Positions 1-12,345 of a stretch of DNA of 64,000 nt are shown piece by piece; position 1 is the stretch's first letter, and the number at the start of each line of letters is the position of its first letter. The stretch spans positions 265,001-329,000 of the forward strand of contig JACEFZ010013234.1 of assembly GCA_014155875.1 (NCBI GenBank), read 5' to 3'. The stretch is from Cepaea nemoralis. Lineage: Eukaryota > Mollusca > Gastropoda > Stylommatophora > Helicidae. Under the pieces are notes generated by a model, which was not told the DNA's origin, made no database searches, and worked only from the letters and a program-made list of their open reading frames with translations. The position numbers were made by a program, and so were the translations under genes.

Positions 1-2240
1 ATAGTTATACAATGTTCTAGGAATACAATGTAATAGTTATACAATGTAATAGTTATACAATGTAATAGTAATACAATGTACTAGGAATACAATGTACTAG
101 GAATACAATGCTCTAGGTATACAATGCTCTAGGTATACAAAGCTCTAGGAATACAATGCTCTAGGAGTATAATGTACTAGTTATATAATGTACTAGTTAT
201 ATAATGTACTAGTTATATAACGTACTAGTTTTTATCTAATGTACTAATTATATAATGTACTAGGAATATAATGTACTAGTTATACAATGTACAAGGAATA
301 CAGTGTTCTAGGAATACAATGTTCCAGGAATACAATGTTCTAGGAATACAATGTACAAGGAATACAATGTTCTAGGAATACAATGTACTAGGAATACAAT
401 GTTCTAGGAATACAATGTACTAGTTATACAATGTACAAGGAATACAATGTTCTAGGAATACAATGTTCTAGGAATACAATGTTCTAGGAATACAATGTTC
501 TAGGAATACAATGTACTAGTTATACAATGTACAAGGAATACAAAGTTCTAGGAATACAATGTTCTAGGAATACAATGTTCTAGGAATACAATGTACTAGT
601 TATACAATGTACAAGGAATACAATGTTCTAGGAGTACAATGTTCTAGGAATACAATGTACTAGGAATACAATGTTCTAGGAATACAATGTACTAGTTATA
701 CAATGTACAAGGGATACAATGTTTTAGGAATACAATGTTCTAGGAATACAATGTTCTAGGAATACAATGTACTAGGAATACAATGGTCTAGGAATACAAT
801 GTTCTACGAATACAATGTACTAGGAATACAATGTTCTAGGAATACAATGTACTAGTTATACAATGTACAAGGAATACAATGTTCTAGGAATACAATGTTC
901 TAGGAATATAATGTTCTAGGAATACAATGTTCTAGGAATACAATGGTCTAGGAATACAATGTACTAGGAATACAATGTTCTAGGAATACAATGTACTAGT
1001 TATACAATGTACAAGGAATACAATGTTCTAGGAATACAATGTTCTAGGAATACAATGTACTAGTTATACAATGTACAAGGAATACAATGTTCTAGGAATA
1101 CAATGTTCTAGGAATACAATGTACAAGGAATACAATGTTCTAGGAATACAATGTACTAGGAATACAATGTTCTAGGAATACAATGTACTAGTTATACAAT
1201 GTACAAGGAATACAATGTTCTAGGAATACAATGTTCTAGGAATACAATGTTCTAGGAATACAATGTACTAGTTATACAATGTACAAGGAATACAAAGTTC
1301 TAGGAATACAATGTTCTAGGAATACAATGTTCTAGGAATACAATGTACTAGTTATACAATGTTCTAGGAATACAATGTTCTAGGAATACAATGTTCTAGG
1401 AATACAATGTACTAGGAATACAATGTTCTAGGAATACAATGTACTAGTTATACAATGTACAAGGAATACAATGTTTTAGGAATACAATGTTCTAGGAATA
1501 CAATGTTCTAGGAATACAATGTACTAGGAATACAATGGTCTAGGAATACAATGTTCTACGAATACAATGTACTAGGAATACAATGTTCTAGGAATACAAT
1601 GTACTAGTTATACAATGTACAAGGAATACAATGTTCTAGGAATACAATGTTCTAGGAATATAATGTTCTAGGAATACAATGTTCTAGGAATACAATGGTC
1701 TAGGAATACAATGTACTAGGAATACAATGTTCTAGGAATACAATGTACTAGTTATACAATGTTCTAGGAATACAATGTTCTAGGAATACAATGTACTAGT
1801 TATACAATGTACAAGGAATACAATGTTCTAGGAATACATTGTTCTAGGAATACAATGTTCTAGGAATACAATGTTCTAGGAATACAATGTACTAGGAATA
1901 CAATGTTCTAGGAATACAATGTACTAGTTATACAATGTACAAGGAATACAATGTTCTAGGAATACAATGTTCTAGGAATACAATGTACTAGTTATACAAT
2001 GTACAAGGAATACAATGTTCTAGGAATACAATGTTCTAGGAATACAATGTTCTAGGAATACAATGTACTAGGAATACAATGTACTAGGAATACAATGTTC
2101 TAGGAATTCAATGTACTAGGAATACAATGTTCTAGGAATACAATGTTCTAGGAATACAATGTTCTAGGAATACAATGTACTAGGAATACAATGTTCTAGA
2201 AATACAATGGTCTAGGAATACTATGTACTATGAATACTTC
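1..2240. repeat. 16-bp satellite array
   Basis: Tandem array of about 140 copies of a 16-bp unit, gttctaggaatacaat, with common variants gtactaggaatacaat, gtactagttatacaat and gtacaaggaatacaat. The variants recur in a roughly ordered series, suggesting higher-order amplification. The array is already running at base 1, so its left end lies outside the window. No coding content. Confidence 0.97.
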
Positions 2241-2500
2241 TTCTTCTCCTTTCGTTCGCTTGAAATGTGTCTATAACTGCAAATGCTGTCTCTTGTCTGA
2301 GATTCGTCTATAATTGTAATGTTGTCTCTTGTATGAACTTTATCTATAACTGCAATGTTATCTCTTGTATGAAATCTGTCTATAACTGCTTTTCTGTCTC
2401 TTGTAAGAATTTAACTGTCTTTTTTTTAAAGTTCGCTCAGTGGTCCATATAGTTTATCTTCCACTGTTGTGTCTCCAGGCCAGAAAGGTTATCTAGAGTG
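2241..2500 (-). mobile_element. 5'-truncated LINE 3' end (antisense)
   Basis: On the minus strand this matches the 3' end of the LINE that finishes at about 16192: a TTC run (GAA tail on the minus strand), then the tttcgttcgcttgaaat motif, then the stretch corresponding to the last codons and 3' UTR. It differs by having about four tandem copies of a 36-bp terminal segment (2269-2411) where the 16-kb copy has one. It sits at the edge of the 16-bp satellite. Confidence 0.8.
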
Positions 2501-3010
2501 TGGGGGACAGGGACTCCACCCTCGGGAGGAGTTGTTTAGGTTGGATCCTTTCGAGGCATAGGGCCCGGAACTGTATCTGCCGGGGGTTTCAAAGCAGGAT
2601 GAGCACCATAACTTTTTGCAGTAATCGACATACTCCATCGCCTAATTTCGTGCATCCTGATTTCTGGGGTGCGCCGCCTGGCTGGTTGCCTCCGTCTTCA
2701 GCACCTTTCCTTTACTAGAGTAGACTGGTCTTACTCGAGTTTAGTATGTAAGAAAGGTACACGCGTGTCTGCGCATGTATGTACGTACTTAAACATCTAG
2801 AGCATTTTTCTTTTTACGGCGCCAGAGACTCGCCGCCGCACACAGCACAGAAACAAAAAACCCACGCCGATACAACTACTTAAAAAAACTCTACATGAAA
2901 ATATATATCTAAAAGTTACTCATCCGTACCTTTGTTCTAGACACAATGAACTAGGAAGAATGGACTTAATGTAGATCTTCTTACGGACACACAACTCAAA
3001 CAAGATCCTT
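2501..3010. other. intergenic, nothing recognised
   Basis: No convincing coding, RNA or repeat signal was recognised. Short open frames here lack recognisable motifs and codon structure. Confidence 0.5.
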
Positions 3011-3720
3011 ACGGACTCAAGTCCGTATAAACTACTCTGTCTATTCGGACTCCACTTCGTGTTTTTTCCGGTCCGTTTTTTCCCCGGAAACCCCGGCTGG
3101 TCACGTGAACTGCGTCATCGGGACATGTGCTTGACTATATTACACATTTTTGTAAAGAAAATGAAGAACAAATAAGTTGGTATCAACCAGTGCTGGTCTG
3201 ATGATCTCGCTTTTGGCAGCAAACAGTGTTTCCTAGGGTTTTTGTGTTTTGTGTTGGTTACATGTGTCTTTATCTTGCTGCACAAGAACCTGCACACTTG
3301 TCTTTCTGTTCTTATCTGTCCTCTACTTTTGTTGTCTTGGGAAAGGCGCTTAGCCAACCGCTTATCCCTCCCTCTTTCTCTCACTTGTCTTTATCACTTT
3401 GTTATGTCTTTCAACACATCTTTCTCGTATCTCTGTCTCTCACACTATCTATCTTCATTATCTATCTCCCCCCTCTCTCTCTCTCTTTTCAACCTGCTTC
3501 ACATATACCAGGTTTTCCTGCACTTTATGTACGTAGCATTTCCTTGTTTATTTGTTAATTCATCAGGCCAGTAAGTCGGAAGCCTGGTGTTTGAATTGCC
3601 TAATCATGTCTTTCTGAGGCGACGCATATTACTGTCAGCTTGGACCGGAATTATGAGGACATCAATAGTAGGGCGGTAATGTCAACAAAGATGGAAGCCT
3701 GTAGTAAACAGTAATCAGTA
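3011..3720. repeat. dispersed repeat block, copy 1
   Basis: About 700 bp that is near-identical to 17395-17540 joined to 18004-18580. It begins with a tacggactcaagtccgtata motif and contains a pyrimidine-rich stretch rich in TC repeats. Copy 2 has an extra 460 bp or so at 17541-18003 that is absent here at about 3155, so this is the empty-site version. A more diverged copy lies at 16590-17330. The open frames inside come from low-complexity sequence and are not treated as genes. Confidence 0.85.
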
Positions 3721-3819
3721 AGTGTTATTTAAATTATTTAAATCAATATTAAATTAACCACCTTCTTAGACTTCTTAATGGCCTAAACTAAAATTGACTA
3801 GTGAGCAGACGCTGTGACA

Positions 3820-3900
3820 TGTTTGTTATTTCCCGCAATTCGATTGCGAATATAATTTTTTTCTATTCACAATTCCATTGCGAGTAGAGCCTCCCTTTTG
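3820..3900 (-). repeat. short palindromic dispersed repeat
   Basis: Inverted relative of 16385-16435. Both contain a run around aaaaaaattatattcgcaat flanked by short inverted repeats of the form ATTCGCAAT/ATTGCGAAT that could form hairpins. It may be a miniature element end; too short to classify. Confidence 0.5.
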
Positions 3901-3936
3901 ATTTTGTAACTAACGCTTTTGATGACGCATGCAATC

Positions 3937-4260
3937 AATGTTGCCATCTCCCGTTGATGAAAAAGCACCAAAATCGAGCCAAAAAGCACTAAAAAGCACC
4001 AAAAATTTTTAGGAAGCACCAAAAACAAAAAAAGCACCAAATGTTTTTATTACAAATGTAACACGGTAGCACAGTATAATTTATTATTATCACTTCATAA
4101 TACAATGAAGTTTATTCCAGATCCGCCAAATCCCAATCAGAACTACTTTCGAGCCAAAAAAGAACCAAATTGCAATAATAGTTTTTGGGAAATCACTAAA
4201 ACAAGCACTGGTGGTATTCATTCAAAATGTTATAAAGTAGCACATTATAATTTACTAGCT
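3937..4260. mobile_element. possible hAT element fragment
   Basis: Starts with caatgttgccatctcccg and is followed by many AAAGCACCAAAA-like direct repeats. These resemble in style the subterminal AAAGCCAAA repeats of the complete hAT at 19121-21265. No matching right terminus or target duplication was found, so this is at most one end of an element. Confidence 0.35.
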
Positions 4261-4295
4261 AACCCGGCCCGGCTTCGCCCAGTTCCTGGCGGGCA

Positions 4296-4325
4296 TCTAT
4301 CTATCTATCTATCTATTTATCTATA

Positions 4326-4421
<96 letters not shown>

Positions 4422-4545
4422 GGTCGGTAGGTCGGACAGTCGGTCGGTCGGTCGGTCTGTCTGTCGGTCGGTCGGTCGGTCGGTCGGTCTGTCTGTCTGT
4501 CTGTCTGTCGTTCGGTCGGTCTGTCTGTCTGTCTGTCTGTCCTTT
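4296..4545. repeat. compound tetranucleotide microsatellite
   Basis: About 250 bp changing in order from (CTAT)n to (CTGT)n to (CGGT)n with interspersed CTGT blocks. Because the unit is four bases, all frames stay open, which explains the spurious open frames across it on both strands. Confidence 0.97.
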
Positions 4546-4710
4546 GATCAAACCTTCTAGTTATTTATCTCTTTGTTTTATTCTTACTCTTGTTTTACAA
4601 TGTAATCGTCACCATTAAATGCGTTACTGCTAGGTGTGGTTGATTATGCCTCTGCACATCTTGTGCAGTTCGTGTACTAATAATTGTAATTTGTAGAGTC
4701 CTCGTTGAAA

Positions 4711-5152
4711 AATGTGGAGACAGGTTTTCACAAATGCTAATATTCTGGTTGGTTGTAGCCATGTGGAGACAGGTTTTCACAAATGCTAATATTCTGGTTG
4801 GTTGTAGCCATGTGGAGACAGGTTTTCACAAATGCTAACATTCTGGTTGGTTGTAGCCATGTGGAGACAGGTTTTCACAAATGCTAACTGTCTGGTTGGT
4901 TGTAGCCATGTGGAGACAGGTTTTCACAAATGCTAATATTCTGGTTGGTTGTAGCCATGTGGAGACAGGTTTTCACAAATGCTAATATTCTGGTTGGTTG
5001 TAGCCATGTGGAGACAGGTTTTCACAAATGCTAACATTCTGGTTGGTTGTAGCCATGTGGAGACAGGTTTTCACAAATACTAATATTCTGGTTGGTTGTA
5101 CCCATGTGGAGACAGGTTTTCACAAATGCTAATATTCTGGTTGGTTGTAGCC
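4711..5152. repeat. 49-bp tandem repeat, about nine copies
   Basis: Nine highly similar copies of a 49-bp unit containing atgtggagacaggttttcac and ctggttggttgtagcc, with only a few substitutions between copies. No spacer structure. Confidence 0.95.
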
Positions 5153-5354
5153 AAGAGATCTAACTGATGTGGGTTCATTGTTGTTTTTGTGATTGCTGTG
5201 ACTGAACAGGTTATAAAAAGACACATGATTTTACTGTTGGTGTGGTTGGATTGAGTGTGTTCAAGTCTCATCGAAGTTATGGTTTAACTGTCGGTTTGGT
5301 TGTACTGAGTGTATTGACGACTTTTTTTAATTGCTCTCTATGTGGGAGGAATGT

Positions 5355-5520
5355 GGGAGTCTCCTTGGCGTAGTGGTCAAGCCGTCTGACTTGTTTTCCG
5401 AAGGTTGTGGGTTTGATTCCGGGCCCCGTCCTTCGGCTCACGGGTGCATATTTGCGGAGACTCCTGTGGGTCATCGCTGCAGCTACGGAGTTCGTGCTTT
5501 GTGCGACGTTTTCCGCACTG
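5355..5520 (+). mobile_element. tRNA-derived SINE, family A, copy 1
   Basis: Has pol III promoter-like boxes: TGGCGTAGTGG (A box) and GGTTTGATTCC (B box) about 45 bp further on. A conserved body follows, with ggagactcctgtgggtc and gctacggagttcgtgctttg. The same head and body occur at 62791-62950, and on the minus strand at 32605-32755 with a diverged head at 33260-33360. Repeated, non-coding and with internal pol III boxes, it fits a SINE; the exact 3' end is uncertain. Confidence 0.75.
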
Positions 5521-5879
5521 CGGAAAGAGACTGAAAAACCTGGTGCAATAATGTCGACCCTATCGATTCGTTTAAGCGACTTTTTAAGCTGAAAGTTTTC
5601 AGATATACACAGACACCAAGTAACTCGTAAGTGTAACTATTTTTAACCAAGCATTAAGCAGATGCATTCGTGTAGCTTATAGGGATAATGTTGTGTGTGC
5701 CATCGGACCAGTGTCTAGCACCTGTGTTTGTTGTCTGTCAACGGAGGAATAGACTGGCCACCTTATCTTTCTGACACTCAGGTCTACAAAATGTGGTGGT
5801 CCTATCACATCTCAGGTCTACAAAATGTGGCGGTCCTATCACATCTCAGGTCCATAGTGGGACACTGCTTTGGGAAAAA

Positions 5880-6090
5880 TTTAAATCATCATCACCATCA
5901 TCATCTTCATCACCATGATCATCATCATCATCTTCATCACCATCATCATCATCACCTTCCACTTTTTCCGTCAAGCGTCGTGGGGAGGAATAACTGGCGC
6001 TCCTGTCCCCGATGGGTGTCTTTCCGTGTGATTGTACAATGTCTTTAATGTCGTCAATCCATGTTCTTCTTGGGCGTCCTCGTTCTTTTA
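5880..6090 (-). mobile_element. 3' end of an RTE-like LINE (antisense)
   Basis: On the minus strand the reading ERGRPRRTWIDDIKDIV matches the C-terminal tail typical of endonuclease-reverse transcriptase LINE proteins, followed by a (GAT)n tail seen here as ATC repeats. It is heavily 5'-truncated and abuts the 52-bp satellite. Confidence 0.65.
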
Positions 6091-9000
6091 GAGTGAGCAC
6101 GTTGCGCAACTGATCTTATTTGTGAATCAACGAAATCTTCTAGAGTGAGCACGTTGCGCAACTAATCTTATTTAAAATTAAACGACTTCTTCTAGAGTGA
6201 ACACGTTGCACAATTGACCTTATTTATGCCATAAAGGCTTCTTCTGGAGTGAGAACGTTTCGCAACTGATCTTATTTATGAATCAACGGCTTCTTCTAGA
6301 GTGAGCAACTTGCGCAACTTATCTTATTTACGCCTCAACTGCTTTTTCTAGAGTGATCACGTTGCGCAACTGATCTCTATATGCATCAACGGCTTCTTCT
6401 AGAGTGAGGCGGTTGTGCAACTGAACTTCGTTATGCCTCAACGGATTCTTCTAGAGTGAGCACGTTGCGCTACTGAACTTATTTATGCCATAAAGGCTTC
6501 TTATGGAGTGAGCACGTTGCGCAACTGATTTTATTTATGAATGAACAGCTTCTTCTAGAATGAGCGCGTTCGCAACTGATCTCATTTATGCCACAACGGC
6601 TTCTTCTAGAGTGATAACGTTATGCAAATCATCTTATTTATGCCTCAATGGCTTCATCTAGAGTGAGCACGTTGCGCAAGTGACCTTATTTATGAATCAA
6701 CGAGTTCTTCTAGAGTAAGCACGTTGCGCAACTGAACTTATCTATGCCATAAAGGCTTCTTCTTCTTCTTCTTCTTCTTCTTCTTCTTCTTCTTCTTCTT
6801 CTTCTTCTTCTTTCGTTCGCTTGAAATATGTCCATAACTGCAATGCTGTCTCTTGTATGAACTGAACTGTAACGGCTTCTTCTGGAGTCAGAACGTTGCG
6901 CAAGTGATCTTATTTATGCTTCAGATGCTTTTTCTAGATTAAGCACGTTGTGCAACTGATCTTGTTTATGCCTCAACGGCTTTTTCTAGCCTCAACGTCT
7001 TCTTCTAGTGTGAGCACATTGAGCAAATTGCAATTCGCCTCAATTGCTTTTTCTAGTGTGAACACGTTGCGCAACTGATCTGATTTTTACCTCAGATAAT
7101 TTTTCTATAGTAAGCACTTTGCACAACTAACCTTATTTCTGGCTCAGCGGCTTCTTCTAGAGTGAGCACGTTGGGCAACTGATCTTATTTTTGATTCAGA
7201 TGCCTTTTTTAGATTGAGCACGTTGAACTACTGATCTCATTTATGCCTCAACGGATTCTTCTAGAGTGAGCACGTTGCGCAACTGATCTTATTTATGCCT
7301 CAACTGCTTATTCTAGAGTGAGTATGTTGCGCAAATGATCTTATTTATTCCTCAATTGCTCGTCTAGAGTGAGGAAGTTATGCAACAGATATTATTCATG
7401 CCTAAAGGGCGTCTTCTAGAGTGAGCACATTGCACATCTTTTCTTATTTCTCGCTCAGCGGCTTCTTCTAGTGTGAGCACGTTGCGTAACTGATCTCATT
7501 TTTACCTCAGATGATTTTTCTATAGTGAGCACTTTGCGCAACTGACCTTATTTCTGCCTCAGCGGCTTCTTCTAGAGAGAGCACGTTTTGCAACTGATCT
7601 TATTTATGATCAACGGCTTCTTCAAGAGTGAGCACATTGCGCAACTGATCTTATTTATGTCTCAATGGCTTCTTCTAGAGTGACCACGTTGGGCAACTGA
7701 TCTTATTCATCACTCAAAGGCTTCTTCTAGAGTGAGCACGTTGCGCAACTGATCTTATTTATGTCTCATCGGTTTCTTCTAGAGTGACCACGTTGGGCAA
7801 CTGATCTTATTCATCACTCAATGGCTTCTTCAAGAGTGAGCACATTGCGCAACTGATCTTATTTATGCCTCAATGGCTTCTTCTAGAGTGACCACGTTGG
7901 GCAACTGATCTTATTCATCACTCAAAGGCTTCTTCTAGAGTGAGCACGTTGCGCAACTGATCTTATTTATGTCTCATCGGTTTCTTCTAGAGTGAGTACG
8001 ATGAGCAACTGATCTTATTTATGTCTCATCGGTTTCTTCTAGAGTGAGTACGATGAGCAACTGATCTTATTTATGTCTCATCGGTTTCTTCTAGAGTGAG
8101 CACGTTGCGCAACTGATCTTATTTATGTCTCATCGGTTTCTTCTAGAGTGACCACGTTGGGCAACTGATCTTATTCATCACTCAATGGCTTCTTCAAGAG
8201 TGAGCACATTGCGCAACTGATCTTATTTATGTCTCAATGGCTTCTTCTAGAGTGACCACGTTGGGCAACTGATCTTATTCATCACTCAAAGGCTTCTTCT
8301 AGAGTGAGCACGTTGCGCAACTGATCTTATTTATGTCTCATCGGTTTCTTCTAGAGTGAGTACGATGAGCAACTGATCTTATTTATGACCTCAACGGCTT
8401 CTTTTAGAGTGAGCACGATGTGCAACTGATCTTATTTATGCCTCAACGGTTTCTTCTAGAGTGAGCACGTTGAGCAACGGATCTCATTCATGCTCAACTG
8501 CTTTTTCTAGTGTGAGCACGTTACGTAACTGATCTGCTTTTTGCCTCAGAGGATTTTTCTATAGTGAGCACTTTGCGCAACTGACCTTATTTATGGCTCA
8601 GCGGTTTCTTCTAGAGTGAGTACGATGAGCAACTGATCTTATTTATGTCTCATCGGTTTCTTCTAGAGTGAGTACGATGTGCAACTGATCTTATTTATGC
8701 CTCAACGGTTTCTTCTAGAGTGAGCACGTTGAGCAACGGATCTCATTCATGCTCAACTGCTTTTTCTAGTGTGAGCACGTTACGTAACTGATCTGCTTTT
8801 TGCCTCAGAGGATTTTTCTATAGTGAGCACTTTGCGCAACTGACCTTATTTATGGCTCAGCGGTTTCTTCTAGAGTGAGCATGTTGCGCAACAGATCTTA
8901 TTTATGCCTCAATGGTTTCTTCGAGACTGAGCACGTTGCGCAACTGATCTTAATTAATGCCTCAAAAGGTTTTTTCTAGAGTGAGCACGTTCGCAACTGA

Positions 9001-11455
9001 CCTTATTTATACCTCAAAGGCTTCTTCTAGAGTGAGCAAGTTGCGCATCTTATCTTATTTATGCCTCAATGGCTTCTTCTAGAGTGAGCATGTTGTGCAA
9101 CTGATATTATTAATGCTTCAATGGCTTCTTCTAGAGTGAGCACGCTGCGCAACTGATCTTATTTATGCATCGTCTAGAGTAAGCACGTTGTGCAACTGAA
9201 CTTATTTATGCCTAAACAAATTCTTCTAGAGTGAGCAAGCTGCGTAACTGAACTTACTCATGCCGTAAAGGAGTCTTCTAGAGAGAGAACGTTGCGCAAC
9301 TGATCTTATTTATGATCTCAAAGGCTTTTGTCTAGTAGTTAGCTACGTTGCGCAACTGATCTTATTTATGAATCAACGAATTCTTCTAGAGTTAGCACGT
9401 TGCGCAACTGATCTTATTTATGAATTAACGGCTTTTTCTAGAGTGAGCACGTTGTTGCGCATCTTATCTGATTTATGCCTCAATCGCTTCTTCTAGAGTG
9501 AGCACGTTGCGTAAGTGATCTTATTAATGCTTTAACGACTTCTTCTAGAGTGAGCACGTTGCGCAACTGATCATATTTATGCCTCAACGGCTTCTTTTAG
9601 AGTGAGCACGATGTGCAACTGATCTTATTTATGAATTAACGGCTTTTTTCTAGAGTGAGCACGTTGCGCATCTTATCTGATTTATGCCTCAATCGCTTCT
9701 TCTATAGTGAGCACATTGCGCAACCGAGCTTATTTATGCCATAAAGTCTTCTTCTGGAGTGAGCACGTTGCGCAACTTGTCTTATTTATGAATCAAAGGC
9801 TTCTTCTAGAGTGAGCACGTTACGCTATTGATCTTATTTATGCCTCAACTGCTTTTTCTTGTGTGAGCACGTTGCGCGACTGATCTTCCTTATGCCTAAG
9901 ATGCTTTTTCTATAGTGAGCACCTTGCGCAACTGATCTTCTTTATACCTTAACTGCTATTTCTAGAGTGATCACTTTGCGAAACTGATCTTATTTATTCA
10001 TCAACGACTCCTTATAGAGTGAGCGCGTTGTGCAACTGAACTTATTTATGTCATAAAGGCTTCATCTGGAGTGTGCACGTTGTGCAACTTATTTATGAAT
10101 TCACGGCTCTAGAGTGAGCACCATCCGCAATTGATCTTATTTATGCATCAGATGCTTTTTCTAGAGTAAGCAACTTGCGCAACTGATCTTATTTATGCCT
10201 CAACGGCTTCTTCTAGAATGAGTACTTTGCGCAATTGATTTTATTTATTCCTCAACGGCTTCTTCTAGAGTGAGGACGTTGTGCAATTGATCTTATTTAT
10301 GCCTCCGCGGCTATTTCTAGAGTGAGCACGTTGTGCATCTGACCTTATTTATGCCTTAACTGCTTCTTTACGAGTGAGCAAGTTTCTAAACCGATCTTAT
10401 TTATCTCTCAACTGCTTTTGCTAGAGTAAGAACGTTGCGCACCTGATCTTATTTATGCCTGAAATCCTTCTTCTAAAGTGAGTACGTTGCGCAACTGATC
10501 TTATTTATGTCTCAACGGTTTCTTCTAGAGTGGGCACGTTACGATACTGATCTTATTTATGCCTCAACTGCTTTTTCTAGTGTGAGCACGTTGCACAACT
10601 GATCTTTTTTTATGCCTCAGATGCTTTTTCTATAGTGAGCACTTTGCGCAACTGATCTTATTTATGAATCAACGGCTTCTTCTAGTTTGAGCACCTTGTG
10701 CAACTGATTTTCTGTATTCCTTAACTGCTTTTTCTAAAGTGATCACTTTGCGCAACTGATCTTATTTATGCATCAACGGCTCCTTTTAGAATGAGCACGT
10801 TGTGCAACTGAACTTATTTATGCCTAAACGGATTCTCCTAGAGTGAGCACTTTGCGCAACTGAACTTGCTTTTGCCTTAAAGGCTTCTTCTGCAGAGCAC
10901 GTTGCGCAACTGATTTATTTATGCCTCAACGGTTTCTTCTAGAGTGAGCACTTTTTCAAGAGATCTTATTTATGCCTCAATGGTTTCTTCTAGAGTGAGC
11001 ACTTTTTCAAGAGATCTTATTTATGCCTCAACGGTTTCTTCTAGAGTGAGCACTTTTTCAAGAGATCTTATTTATGCCTCAAAGGCGTCTGCTAGACTGA
11101 GCACGTTGCACAACTGATTTTTTTATGCCTCAAAGGCTTCTTCTAGAATGATTACGTTGCGCAACTGATCTTATTTATGCCTCAACGGCTTTTTCTCGAG
11201 TGAGCACGTTTCGCAATTTAACTTATTTATACCTCAACGGCTTCTTCTAGAGTGAGCACATTGTGCAAATGAACTTATTTATGCCATAAAGTCTTCTTCT
11301 AGTGTGAGCTCGTTGATCAACTGATCTTATTTATGCCTCGACGGGTTCTTTTAGAGTGAGCACGTTGCGCAACTGACCTTATTTTTGCCATAAAGGCTTC
11401 TATCTGGAGTGAGAAAGTTGCGCAACTGATCTTATTTATGCTTCAACAGCTTTTT
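6091..11455. repeat. 52-bp satellite array, about 100 copies
   Basis: Tandem repeats of a 52-bp unit containing cttctagagtgagcacgttg and gcaactgatcttatttatgc. Most copies are 75-95% alike; 7640-8400 is much more homogeneous. There, a variant with gaccacgttgggcaac recurs about every 105 bp, so dimers were amplified as higher-order units. The array is interrupted at 6758-6869. No gene is visible in the 5.4 kb. Confidence 0.95.
6758..6869 (-). mobile_element. LINE 3' tip inserted in the 52-bp satellite
   Basis: A (TTC)18-like run followed by tttcgttcgcttgaaatatg and a short stretch matching the 3' terminus of the LINE ending near 16192, in antisense orientation. Satellite sequence resumes immediately after it. 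Only about 60 bp of LINE beyond the tail is present. Confidence 0.8.
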
Positions 11456-11545
11456 CTGTATAACATGTCTAGCACCATATACCCAATGACATCACACCAC
11501 CCACTGGATGTCTGTACAACATGTCTAGCACCATATACCCTAACC
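11456..11545. repeat. 58-bp minisatellite, inverted copy
   Basis: About 1.5 copies of a unit containing acatgtctagcaccatatac and catcacaccacccactggat. The reverse complement occurs as a pair of copies at 13040-13147, so the two tracts form an imperfect inverted repeat around the telomere-like tract and the minisatellite at 11934. Confidence 0.75.
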
Positions 11546-11625
11546 TACAGGCTAATATATTATTGTGATGTCCACATGGTCCAGGATTTAAATACAGACA
11601 AATACCATTGCCCTGGCTACGCCCT

Positions 11626-11818
11626 GGGTTTAGGGTTAGGGTTAGGATTAGGGGTACAGTTAGCCCTAACACCTAACCATTAACCCCTAACCCCTTAACC
11701 CCTAAAACCTAACCCTACCCCTAAAAGTAACCCTTAACCCGAACCCTAACCCTAACCCTATCCCCTAACCCTTACCCTAAGTCTAACCTTAACCCTAACC
11801 CATAACCCATCCCCTAAC
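11626..11818. repeat. interstitial telomeric sequence, TTAGGG then CCCTAA
   Basis: Four or so TTAGGG-type repeats at 11626-11656 are followed, after a short junction, by a longer degenerate CCCTAA-type tract to 11818. The strand flip (TTAGGG left, CCCTAA right) is the orientation expected of a head-to-head telomere joint. A tiny extra TTAGGG patch lies near 12945. Units are imperfect (CCCCTAA, CCTTAA), indicating age. Confidence 0.85.
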
Positions 11819-11933
11819 TCTAATGGGTACATGACATTACAGACAGAACTGACCACAGGTGGAGAGTCATCACCAGGTGTCATCATTACAGAGAGCACGA
11901 GGACGGCGCGTATTGCCGGTACACACCTCTGGC

Positions 11934-12178
11934 AGGTCCGCGTGAAGAGTGGCCTCCTGGACATGACCTTCTACTGGGACAGCTCTCTCTCAGGTCAGCG
12001 TGAAGAGTGGCCTCCTGGACATGACCTTCTACTGGGACAGCTCTCTCTCAGGTCCGCGTGAAGAGTGGCCTCCTGGACATGACCTTCTACTGGGACAGCT
12101 CTCTCTCAGGTCCGCGTGAAGAGTGGCCTCCTGGACATGACCTTCTACTGGGACAGCTCTCTCTCTCAGGTCCGCGCC
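11934..12178. repeat. 58-bp tandem repeat, four copies
   Basis: Four near-identical units containing cgtgaagagtggcctcctgg and ctactgggacagctctctct, starting at 11934, 11992, 12050 and 12108. The period is not a multiple of three, so the repeat does not encode a regular peptide. A gtgactgtgact-rich degenerate repeat follows at 12220-12345. Confidence 0.93.
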
Positions 12179-12345
12179 ATAACTTATAAGCCTCGTGGGG
12201 ATGCCAATGAATCGGGTCCCCGCCGTAACTGACTCTGACTTAGTGACCAACAGACAGAGTGACTGTGACTGGGTGACTGTGACTGACAACGTGACCGAGT
12301 GACTGTGACTTACTGACTGTGACTTAGTGACTGACTGACAGAGAA

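Noticed and set aside
4105..4560. Ser/Leu/Tyr- and Asp/Arg/Thr-rich frames on both strands
   Set aside because: Produced by the CTAT/CTGT/CGGT tetranucleotide tract, which has no stop codon in any frame.
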